Source: Planococcus lenghuensis (GTDB lineage Bacteria; Bacillota; Bacilli; Bacillales_A; Planococcaceae). Taken from it: a DNA stretch of 64,000 nucleotides. Position 1 is the first letter of the stretch. Each line of letters begins with the position of its first letter. A program made the translations under genes and the position numbers. The notes under the pieces were generated by a model. That model was given only the letters and a program-made list of their open reading frames with translations, made no database searches and was not told the DNA's origin. Positions 8,328 to 16,363 of the stretch are shown here, piece after piece. The stretch covers positions 639,001 to 703,000 of the forward strand of contig NZ_CP019640.1 in NCBI RefSeq assembly GCF_001999905.1. Direction: 5' to 3'.

Positions 8328-10890
8328 CTATACGTGCAGAGATGGGGAAATCTTGTTTTCGTTCTTTGAACAAGCAGGTTCGAAAAAAACACCGATCCAA
8401 GTCCCGCTTTCTGATTCAGATTTCCGACGCCTCTATAAGAATGAAGGATTTGATAGATATGTTGCTTATGAGGAGCTTAATGAAACGGAATTCATGGAAA
8501 ATGGCAGCCTGCCAATAGAAGTATTCTACAGTCTTGTTTCAGATGAAGATTTTATGCCCATTCTTGAGAGAATGGGCCTTCCTGTATCCGAAAAAAAGGT
8601 GGATCTCACAATAAGGATGACGGGCACTTCCGGGCAGAATCCAGTGTTTGAATTGGACTTGAAGAACGAACAGGGAATTCACCTGCAGCATACAGGTTTC
8701 GTTAAATATCCATTCTACCAGCAAGAGAAAGAGAGTTTTTATTTACCGAAAGCCGTTTGGGAGCTGTATGAAACCATAAACAGTTCTGCATTTGAAACGG
8801 GGTACGAAAAGATAGCAAAAGTACAGACTATAGCGAGAACCCATGATTTCCAAATGGATGATTTTTTAAAACGGGAGACGTACGAATACATAGATTCAAT
8901 TTCCATTGAACCGAAGTTAGTGGAACCGGATCAGATGGTCTTGGAAGTCAAAGGTGCTTCACCGGCAATTACGGATCATTTAAACGGTCAGGGCAGAAAA
9001 CTGCCTGTAAGCTCTGAGGGGAAGCGGACACGGTTTGCCGAAAGTCAGCAAGTCAAAAGTGATCTGAAAGAGCTTCGAAAACATCCGGTTCTGCATGATG
9101 AAGAAATCCCACAGTTTTTCGATAATCCGAAATCCCTTTTCCCTGACCATGAGTTTAGCTTTGATATTGAGTCATTCTCTGAGCGAGTGAAAGGATTTAT
9201 CACCATTGCCCGTCCACGTTCGGTTTTTCGTAATGGGAAAACAGAATGGTTCGATTCAGAAAGCGGAGAACCTGTCCCTTTTGACGAGGAAGAATTGAAG
9301 AAGGAAATCGAGAAAGATCCTAAGCGTTCTTTTTACCGTCTGGCATCAACCTATATCTATGCCGGTAATGGATTAAAAGCGGATTTAGGATTTGGAAAAG
9401 AAGAAAAAGAATCTGACAGTACGAGAGTGACTTTGGATATTTATGATAATGAAAGGGCCTTGGAGTACGACGTGAAAGCCAAAGGGAGAGGATTCGAATC
9501 TTTTCCTATTCCGAAGACTTTGCAAGCCAATTTGTATGATTATCAAAAAGAAGGCTTTGACTGGCTATGCAGTCTGGAGAAAAGTGGCTCCGCCGGTTTG
9601 CTCGCTGACGATATGGGTCTTGGGAAGACGATGCAAGTCATCGCATTTTTGTTGCATCAGCGTGAGCAGGATAAGCTGGTGCCATCCCTAATCGTGCTGC
9701 CGATTGCGCTGATTGAAAACTGGAAAAATGAAATCGAGAAGTTCGCGCCGGTACTAAAAGACAGCATTTATATCCACCAAGGCAGTCAACGTATCAAGGA
9801 TGTCGCTTTTTTGGAGAACCAGCCTCTTACTTTTATTAGCTATGACACGCTTAAGGTGGATCAGCTTATCTTTGGGCAAGTTACATACCAAAACATCATA
9901 GCGGATGAAGCACAAAATATTAAATCTCATTTGTCCTCCAGATCTCGGGCATTGCGTGCAATGAAAGGGAACTTCCGACTGGCGATGACGGGTACACCGG
10001 TAGAAAATGGTCTGGAAGAACTCTGGACCATCATGGATTTCGTAGCACCAGGTGAAATGTTCTCGCTGGCTGAATTCAAAGCGCAGTTCGTGAAACAAAC
10101 TAATCACGAATTACTGATGACAAAACTGAAAGATTTTTACTTGAGAAGAACCAAGCAGGAAGTACTTGCAGATAGGCTCCCGCAAAAGCATTTACTGGCA
10201 CCTGTTTACCTAAATGCATCGGCCAAGCAAAAGCACTTAGCTGGGACAGTGCGAAGTTCAATGAGCGGAGGACAAGCTTCTGCTTTGAATGCTCTCATGC
10301 ATCTCCGGCAGCTTTATGCTCATCCTGCCGTCGTAACGGATGAAGAGCCTTTAGTTCGTGATTCACCAAAGTTGGTGGAATTGATGGCATTACTTGGACG
10401 AGTTCAAAAACAACAAGAGAAGGTTCTTGTATTTACTGAGTTTAGAAAGGTCCATTCCATTTTAAAAACCGAAATCACAAAGAAGTACGGCATTCATGTG
10501 CCTGTCATTGACGGTACGACTGCTAACCGGTCAGAAGTGGTTCGGCAATTTAATGAAAAGAGCGGGTTTGCCGTCATGCTCCTTTCCCCGAAAGCTGCGG
10601 GTGTAGGACTGACAATCACCAGTGCCAATCATGTCATCCATTTCACCCGGTGGTGGAACCCGGCAGTCGAGAACCAGGCGACGGATAGAGCTTACCGGAT
10701 TGGACAAACAAAAGACGTTTATGTTTATCAGTTGATCACAAAGGATGCAGAGAATTTTCCAAAAGGAACTGTAGAAGAACTGATGCATGAGCTCTTGTCA
10801 GAGAAATCGGCGCTGGCTGAGAATGTAATCGTTCCGTTTGATACTGCGTCTTTTCAGAGGCAAGTCTTGGAGAAAATGAAAAGTGTATAA
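8287..10890 (+). CDS. zorD: Zorya helicase ZorD (SNF2 family)
   Basis: An 867-residue protein whose C-terminal ~460 residues form a Swi2/Snf2 ATPase: Walker A DDMGLGKT (441-448), DEAQ (540-543), TGTPVENG, and motifs V-VI ending QATDRAYRIGQ (797-807). The N-terminal ~400 residues are unassigned and correspond to the ZorD-specific region. The start overlaps zorC by 41 nt and has a GGGAGG site about 9 nt upstream within zorC. ZorD is the DNA-degrading effector of type I Zorya. The protein is shorter than the ~1080-residue E. coli version as I recall it, and I could not identify separate nuclease residues. Confidence 0.87.
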   Translation: MRLFGIGKASVVNDYTCRDGEILFSFFEQAGSKKTPIQVPLSDSDFRRLYKNEGFDRYVAYEELNETEFMENGSLPIEVFYSLVSDEDFMPILERMGLPVSEKKVDLTIRMTGTSGQNPVFELDLKNEQGIHLQHTGFVKYPFYQQEKESFYLPKAVWELYETINSSAFETGYEKIAKVQTIARTHDFQMDDFLKRETYEYIDSISIEPKLVEPDQMVLEVKGASPAITDHLNGQGRKLPVSSEGKRTRFAESQQVKSDLKELRKHPVLHDEEIPQFFDNPKSLFPDHEFSFDIESFSERVKGFITIARPRSVFRNGKTEWFDSESGEPVPFDEEELKKEIEKDPKRSFYRLASTYIYAGNGLKADLGFGKEEKESDSTRVTLDIYDNERALEYDVKAKGRGFESFPIPKTLQANLYDYQKEGFDWLCSLEKSGSAGLLADDMGLGKTMQVIAFLLHQREQDKLVPSLIVLPIALIENWKNEIEKFAPVLKDSIYIHQGSQRIKDVAFLENQPLTFISYDTLKVDQLIFGQVTYQNIIADEAQNIKSHLSSRSRALRAMKGNFRLAMTGTPVENGLEELWTIMDFVAPGEMFSLAEFKAQFVKQTNHELLMTKLKDFYLRRTKQEVLADRLPQKHLLAPVYLNASAKQKHLAGTVRSSMSGGQASALNALMHLRQLYAHPAVVTDEEPLVRDSPKLVELMALLGRVQKQQEKVLVFTEFRKVHSILKTEITKKYGIHVPVIDGTTANRSEVVRQFNEKSGFAVMLLSPKAAGVGLTITSANHVIHFTRWWNPAVENQATDRAYRIGQTKDVYVYQLITKDAENFPKGTVEELMHELLSEKSALAENVIVPFDTASFQRQVLEKMKSV

Positions 10891-11281
10891 ATTTTTGTAG
10901 AGAAATTGAATCGGGGAAGTGAGAGCAATGAATTTTAACATAACGGCTAGTTACTCCGAGGGGGCTTATGTTCGTTTAACTAGCAAATGGGTATGAAAAC
11001 CAAAAAACGCTCGCATGTCTATATAGCCTCCAATAGAAAAATCTATTGGAGGTTTTAATGTTATCTACAATTAATTCCCATTGGTTTTAAAGTAGGCGGC
11101 TCTTGAACATCATTAACAACTTACTAAATTAGTACATTTTTCAAAAACTTGAACATTGATATGTGAGGATTGCTATTATTGAATTAAACATTTATGTGAA
11201 GAGACCTGAGTGGGTGACTACTCGGAAGTCGAAAAAATTTTCAGAATTCCTATTAAAAAATAAAACATTTGAGGTGCTAAG
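10891..11281. other. 391-nt intergenic region after zorD
   Basis: AT-rich stretch without a convincing gene. It holds the strong terminator at 11026-11056 and probably the promoter of the next gene in the TTGAAC/TATTAT-containing segment around 11149-11180, although the spacing there (19 nt) is poor. Confidence 0.5.
11026..11056 (+). terminator. Rho-independent terminator downstream of zorD
   Basis: A perfect 11-bp stem (CCTCCAATAGA with TCTATTGGAGG), A5 loop, then TTTT. It ends the Zorya transcription unit. Confidence 0.85.
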
Positions 11282-13369
11282 ATGAGCGAGCTAACAACGT
11301 TAGATAAACTGTTTAAGGATAAAATATTTCGTATACCTGATTATCAAAGAGGATATGCTTGGCAAAAAAGTCAGCTGAAAGATTTCTGGGAAGATCTAGT
11401 GAATCTCCCGAGCAGCAGATCTCATTACACAGGATTATTAACCCTGAAAGAGATGAAATCTGAGCAGGTCAAGGAAAATCAGAATGAATATTGGTTAATA
11501 GATGACTACTCTTACAAAATGTATGAAGTCATTGATGGGCAGCAGCGACTCACGACGACCATCATTCTCATTCAATCCTTCATTGATTTTATGAGAGAGA
11601 AGTATCCTGAGAAGGAAGACAAGGATATCTTTGTATCTGATACGCTTAATCTGAGCACAATTGTCGAACGGTTCCTCTATAGAACTAAACCTACTAAGAA
11701 TGAGTATCGTACATATAAATTTGGCTATGCAATTGATAACCCAAGTGAAGAGTTCCTGCGCTACCGGATTTTTAAAGAGCCGAATGCTGGGACGATAACA
11801 GAAACATTTTATACATTGAATCTTCGAAATGCTAACCTATATTTTAAAAAGCAGTTAGAGGAGTTAGCAGCAAACGAGGGCATGGATGGTTTGTTAAAAT
11901 TGTTTCGCAAACTGACAAAGAATTTTTTGTTCAATGAGTTCATCATTAAAGACGAGTTCGATGTCTTTGTCGCGTTTGAAACGATGAATAACAGAGGGAA
12001 AAAGCTATCTGATTTGGAACTTTTAAAGAATCGCTTGATTTACTTAACTACGTTGTACAGCTCAAAAGAACTGGATGAAGCAGATAGAACGAGTATGCGG
12101 AACGACATTAATTTGGCTTGGAAGGAAGCATACCATCAACTTGGACGAAACGAGAAACGGCCCTTAAATGATGATGACTTCCTAAAAGCACACTGGATCA
12201 TGTATTTCAAGTATTCACGTAAACGCGGTAACGATTATATAAAATTCCTTTTGGATGAACAATTTTCTCCTCAACGGATTTATGAGAATACGGAAAGAGC
12301 GGTTGAACTGGAAGATCCTGAGGAGCAGCGAGAAGATGAAATTAATGAAGCGGAGGATATTCAAGAATCGGCAGATGAGACAGCATTAATTAATGGCAGT
12401 AACAATGAAAGACTTAGCTCGTCAGCCATTAAGGACTATGTTCATTCGCTGAAAGCTTCTTCAGTTCATTGGTTTAATTCTCATTACCCGGAATTTGCGA
12501 CAGGAATGGACCCGAAAGAAGTGAAAATGTTAGACAGATTGAATCGGATTGGTATGGGTTATTTCAGGCCTTTGGTGATGTCAATCTTAAAAAATGAAGC
12601 AGTGCTAGAGAAGAGGCTTGAAGCATTTAAGAGCATAGAACGATTCATCTTCCTTGTGTTTCGACTGGACCAAGTAAGAAGGACTTACCGAGATAGTGAA
12701 TTCTATAATGCTGCTCGTGAACTCGATCAGAAGAAACTAACGATAGATGAGATTAAGGAAAAACTAGAATATAACGCTTCTTACTTCTTCAATGAGGATG
12801 GATCAATTGATGAATCCTACTTCTATGAGCTATTGAAGAAAAAGTTTAGCAAAAATAATCAGAGCGGGTACTATGGCTGGAATGGGCTTAGATATTTTCT
12901 TTATGAGTACGAATCATCACTTCAGGATAGTAGTCGTCAGAAGAAAGTTGATTGGAATGACTTACTAAAGACTTTGAAAGACAGAATTACTATTGAACAC
13001 ATATTCCCTCAGACACCCGATAATAATTACTGGCAACAGAACTTTAGGGACATCGACTCTAAAGACCTATATTATTACCAGGGGTCTCTTGGGAATCTAC
13101 TTTTATTGTCCGGATCTATCAATAGCTCTTTACAGAACGACAGCTTCCAAGATAAGAAAAAACCAAAGTATGACCTAGACAACAATAAAATTCGAAATGG
13201 CTACTCGGATGGATCACATTCAGAGATTGAAGTATCAGCTTATCAAGATTGGACTCCAGATGCCATTAGGGAAAGAGGGATGAAACTACTTAACTTTATG
13301 GAGAAGCGCTGGAATATAAAATTTAAAGATGAAGAAGCAAAAGAGCGGCTGTTATTTTTGGATATTTAG
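11282..13369 (+). CDS. DUF262/DUF1524 protein (GmrSD-like type IV restriction)
   Basis: A 695-residue single-chain protein. The N-terminal DUF262 domain has the FRIPDYQRGYAW entry motif and the nucleotide-binding DGQQR motif (85-89). The C-terminal DUF1524 domain has an HNH-like core EHIFP (His573), and an acidic insertion lies around 335-375. This is the architecture of GmrSD-type modification-dependent restriction enzymes and of BrxU/SspE-type nucleases, which use nucleotide hydrolysis in DUF262 to license nicking of modified phage DNA. Its own upstream region and the preceding terminator suggest an independent unit. The substrate modification cannot be predicted from sequence alone. Confidence 0.88.
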   Translation: MSELTTLDKLFKDKIFRIPDYQRGYAWQKSQLKDFWEDLVNLPSSRSHYTGLLTLKEMKSEQVKENQNEYWLIDDYSYKMYEVIDGQQRLTTTIILIQSFIDFMREKYPEKEDKDIFVSDTLNLSTIVERFLYRTKPTKNEYRTYKFGYAIDNPSEEFLRYRIFKEPNAGTITETFYTLNLRNANLYFKKQLEELAANEGMDGLLKLFRKLTKNFLFNEFIIKDEFDVFVAFETMNNRGKKLSDLELLKNRLIYLTTLYSSKELDEADRTSMRNDINLAWKEAYHQLGRNEKRPLNDDDFLKAHWIMYFKYSRKRGNDYIKFLLDEQFSPQRIYENTERAVELEDPEEQREDEINEAEDIQESADETALINGSNNERLSSSAIKDYVHSLKASSVHWFNSHYPEFATGMDPKEVKMLDRLNRIGMGYFRPLVMSILKNEAVLEKRLEAFKSIERFIFLVFRLDQVRRTYRDSEFYNAARELDQKKLTIDEIKEKLEYNASYFFNEDGSIDESYFYELLKKKFSKNNQSGYYGWNGLRYFLYEYESSLQDSSRQKKVDWNDLLKTLKDRITIEHIFPQTPDNNYWQQNFRDIDSKDLYYYQGSLGNLLLLSGSINSSLQNDSFQDKKKPKYDLDNNKIRNGYSDGSHSEIEVSAYQDWTPDAIRERGMKLLNFMEKRWNIKFKDEEAKERLLFLDI

Positions 13370-13513
13370 TGAGGAGTCGAGAGACAAACGCTCTATTAGT
13401 TAGGGTTCTAGTTTAGCAAAGTGGCAATGGAATAAAGTCTCTTATTTCTATAATGGAATTACAGTTTCAAGTAACATGAGGTGAATTATGAACATGAAAG
13501 AGGAGAAAAGTGA

Positions 13514-14197
13514 ATGGCATTAACCCAAATGCAAATCATCCAGTCGCTTGGTGAAGCGATGAACTGGTTGGAACGAGAACTAAGCTGGGGAGCAGATCCA
13601 CGTGAATTGCGTCACTTGATTGGTCGCATGGGCGAATTGTATGTAGCGATGTATACGAATGGCAATATGGCGGGAGCGGTGAATGAGCGAGGCTATGATG
13701 TGGTGACAAAAGACAATGAGCGTATCTCGGTGAAGACGACCGCGCGCACCGGCAGCAGCGGATTCGTAGCGTTCAATCCAAACACCTTGCACCTGGCTGA
13801 CCGGATCATTATTCTCCGGTTCAACGAAGAGGAAATGGAACTGGAGATTTTGCTGGATGAACCGATTGAAGCAGCGAAAAAATTGATGACGGAGCGGCCG
13901 GACGGTAAACTGTCGATCGCCATGTCGAAACTGTCCGAACCAAGACGAAAAATTCGCAATGACCAAGATGTCTTGGCGATAAGGAGCGCTATTTACGAGA
14001 ATTACGAAATCCGGGAACTGGAAAGCGGGAGTATTGAAGTATATGAAAATGGAGAAAAACAGCAGATTGTGAAGCCGGCTCTTCGGGAGATTGCGGGGCG
14101 GCTTTCAATTTCGACACTGAACTCAAAGGGCAACCCGTATAATACGAGGCAGCTGGGGACGGTAATTATTAAGGAATTGAAACAAGTAGAGCAGTAA
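13514..14197 (+). CDS. DUF6998-type PD-(D/E)XK-like protein
   Basis: A 227-residue protein starting at ATG after an AGAGGAG ribosome site. The N-terminal half matches a restriction-endonuclease-like core: a helix with GRMGELYVA (Glu41), then GYDVV (Asp62) and ISVKTT (Lys74), i.e. a D-x9-S-x-K arrangement in which Ser replaces the usual acidic residue. I recognise it as close to the DUF6998 family. It is followed 25 nt later by a second protein with the same fold signature, suggesting a two-subunit enzyme. Function unknown; nuclease activity is an inference. Confidence 0.65.
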   Translation: MALTQMQIIQSLGEAMNWLERELSWGADPRELRHLIGRMGELYVAMYTNGNMAGAVNERGYDVVTKDNERISVKTTARTGSSGFVAFNPNTLHLADRIIILRFNEEEMELEILLDEPIEAAKKLMTERPDGKLSIAMSKLSEPRRKIRNDQDVLAIRSAIYENYEIRELESGSIEVYENGEKQQIVKPALREIAGRLSISTLNSKGNPYNTRQLGTVIIKELKQVEQ

Positions 14198-14222
14198 TTA
14201 AAATCGGAATGGAGTTATTCGC

Positions 14223-14786
14223 ATGAAAAAGACCGGGGAAGAGCCGTTTGTTTTTCAAGATGAAGCGACTGACTTCCTTCTTCTTGATTTTTGGAGATGG
14301 AGTCAATCAGATATACTGAATAATGCTTTACGCGGACAGCTTGCTGACTTCATTGTGGCAAAAGCAGTGAATGCAGTGAACGATATGAGAATCGAGTGGG
14401 ATGCGTACGATCTTGTGACGCAGGATGGGACCAAGATTGAAGTGAAGTCTGCCGCGTATCTACAGTCCTGGAAGCAAACGAAGCATTCTACAATCCAGTT
14501 CAGCATCCGCCCGGCGCTGGCTTGGGACGCGGAGACAAACACATATTCCACTGAAGCAATCCGCAGCGCAGATGTCTACATCTTTTGTATATTAGAGGAA
14601 CTTGACCGGGAGAAAGTGAATCCGCTGGACCTGGATCAATGGACCTTTTACATACTATCTGCCAGGCAACTCGATCGTGAAAAAGGCAAACAAAAAATGA
14701 TCGGGCTCGCCAGTTTACTGAAAATGAGACCGATTCAAGTGGGGTTTGATGGAATTAACCAGGCTATAAAGTCAGCAAAGGAGTAG
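14223..14786 (+). CDS. PD-(D/E)XK nuclease-like protein
   Basis: A 187-residue protein immediately downstream of the DUF6998-like gene. A helix (GQLADFIVAKAV, 38-49) is followed by WDAYDLV and KIEVKSAAY, giving Asp63, Glu73 and Lys75 in the canonical D-xn-E-x-K spacing of restriction-endonuclease-fold enzymes; unlike its neighbour it retains the acidic residue. The C-terminal half contains Trp-rich segments of unknown role. The pairing beside a type IV restriction-like gene suggests defence. No specific family was recognised with confidence. Confidence 0.6.
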   Translation: MKKTGEEPFVFQDEATDFLLLDFWRWSQSDILNNALRGQLADFIVAKAVNAVNDMRIEWDAYDLVTQDGTKIEVKSAAYLQSWKQTKHSTIQFSIRPALAWDAETNTYSTEAIRSADVYIFCILEELDREKVNPLDLDQWTFYILSARQLDREKGKQKMIGLASLLKMRPIQVGFDGINQAIKSAKE

Positions 14787-14869
14787 TTAGAGATCTGATA
14801 ATGAAGGTCTTGAGTCGATAATAATATCATCTATTATGGGGTACAGTCGGGATCTATAAATGATCTTAA

Positions 14870-14893
14870 ACATCGATAATGGGTTATCGATGT
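14870..14893. promoter_or_regulatory. Perfect 10-bp inverted repeat upstream of the ecsC-like gene
   Basis: ACATCGATAA and TTATCGATGT are separated by four bases, with no T-run after them. It ends 55 nt before the ecsC-like start and is better explained as an operator or leader hairpin than as a terminator. Confidence 0.45.
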
Positions 14894-14948
14894 GAGTATA
14901 TACTAACGTAAACAAACCTATAAATTTAACATGGAAGGAAACCTCTAA

Positions 14949-15800
14949 ATGGCCTATGAATTGCAGCTCTCATCTGAAGAATTATTTGTTTCAGTTCTTA
15001 AAAACGCACTGAAAGTTCCAGGGGTCAAAATTGAAAGGGAAAAGTTCTTGAAGAATCAGTTCAATAAGCATTATTCATCAGAAGTCATTGAGCTGGCGAT
15101 TCAGCAGAATCCGGCAAGTGCTGGTATTCCGACAGAAGTGATAGATAAAATAGCGAAAGCTTGCATTCGGAATGAGACAAGGAAAGTCACCTCAATTTCG
15201 GCTGTAGCGGGAATTCCAGGCGGTTTAGCTGCTTTTGGGACAGTACCTGCGGATATTGCTCAATATTATGGACATGTCATCCGAGTCCTTCAGAAGCTTG
15301 TCTATTTGTATGGATGGAATGAAATATTCGATTTGGATGGCGAAGTGGATGACGAGACCATGAACCAGTTAACACTTTTTATCGGGGTTATGTTCGGGGT
15401 GAATACTGCCAATGCAGCCATTGGCCAACTGGCCAAATCTGCAGCAGCGCAAGCTCAGAAAGATTTAGTGAAAAAGCCTTTAACAAAGGGAACTATTTAC
15501 CCCATTGCCAAACGTGTTGCGCGACTGGTTGGTGTGAAAATGACGAAAGACAGTTTTGCTAAGGGGGTTGGCAAGATTATTCCATTAGCAGGGACTGTCA
15601 TTTCTGGCGGATTAACCTATTCATCATTTCTTCCGATGGCAAACCGGTTGAAAAATCATTTAAGGGAATTGCCTATCGCTGATGTGGAGTTCTATAAGTC
15701 TGGTGCTCCGAAAGAAACTGTGGTTGTAGACTTTGAAACTATTATTGATGCTGAGTTTGAAGAAATAGAGGATGAAGATCACGATAATAAATTGGGATAA
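14949..15800 (+). CDS. EcsC family protein
   Basis: A 283-residue protein with an EcsC-family signature: glycine-rich segments (AVAGIPGGLAAFGTVPADIAQ) around 85-105, a central amphipathic GVMFGVNTANAAIGQL region and a second Gly/Ala segment near 215-235. EcsC-family proteins occur beside ABC exporters and also as isolated genes in accessory islands; their biochemistry is unclear. The C-terminus is acidic (EFEEIEDEDHD). It lies at the right edge of the AT-rich island and has its own upstream inverted repeat. A membrane-associated role is plausible from the hydrophobic segments. Confidence 0.7.
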   Translation: MAYELQLSSEELFVSVLKNALKVPGVKIEREKFLKNQFNKHYSSEVIELAIQQNPASAGIPTEVIDKIAKACIRNETRKVTSISAVAGIPGGLAAFGTVPADIAQYYGHVIRVLQKLVYLYGWNEIFDLDGEVDDETMNQLTLFIGVMFGVNTANAAIGQLAKSAAAQAQKDLVKKPLTKGTIYPIAKRVARLVGVKMTKDSFAKGVGKIIPLAGTVISGGLTYSSFLPMANRLKNHLRELPIADVEFYKSGAPKETVVVDFETIIDAEFEEIEDEDHDNKLG

Positions 15801-15851
15801 GTCAATCAAGAACATGAAGGACTTATATCTTTTTGCTTACAGTAGTGAAGC

Positions 15852-16005
15852 GTTCCTGTGTAAAATCAATTCTAAGCGATTTTTATAATACACGACAATT
15901 TATACTTCATATATTGTCGTCCTGCTGTATTAGCACTTCAAGTGTATCTCTTTTATTTTATTCATCCTATAAAATTGTGTGGGAATTGTGTGACACACGG
16001 GGAAC
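15852..16005. repeat. Decayed member of the GTCCCTG palindromic element family
   Basis: Left end GTTCCTGTGTAAAA, an internal CACGACAATT segment shared with the better-preserved copies, and right end GACACACGGGGAAC. Inside is an inverted repeat ACGACAAT/ATTGTCGT (15892-15920). Length about 154 nt. Confidence 0.4.
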
Positions 16006-16148
16006 ATTCACTAATGGCTTCCGTACTGTTGCTCAGACCGGGAATTTGGTTGTCCAGAAACTGAAGAAGATATTATGAACAAGGGCTAACCGGGATTCCG
16101 GTCAGCTCTTGTTCTGTTCTTGGCATAACGACGACGCATCGGAAGCAA

Positions 16149-16253
16149 TGCTGAATAAATTCCTCTGGCTGCCTGATAAGTTGATTTGAATGCCTGACAG
16201 CGCAAAATGAATGCCTGATGATGCCAACGGGATACCTATGAACGCCAAATGAA
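16149..16253. repeat. Five degenerate 21-bp tandem units
   Basis: Units of exactly 21 nt begin at 16149, 16170, 16191, 16212 and 16233, most starting TGCCTGA and several ending TGAA. The period equals seven codons; the minus strand reads through as a heptad-like GI-x5 peptide but no gene is supported. The repeats lie just upstream of the beta-propeller gene. Confidence 0.6.
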
Positions 16254-16363
16254 TGCTTAATACCCCCTCACGCAGCAAAATAAAGAAAATACTGGCAAAT
16301 TGAAACTTATCCGCCGGTTGGGAGTCTAATCCAGCAAAAGACAGGAAAGGGAGGTTGATTTCT

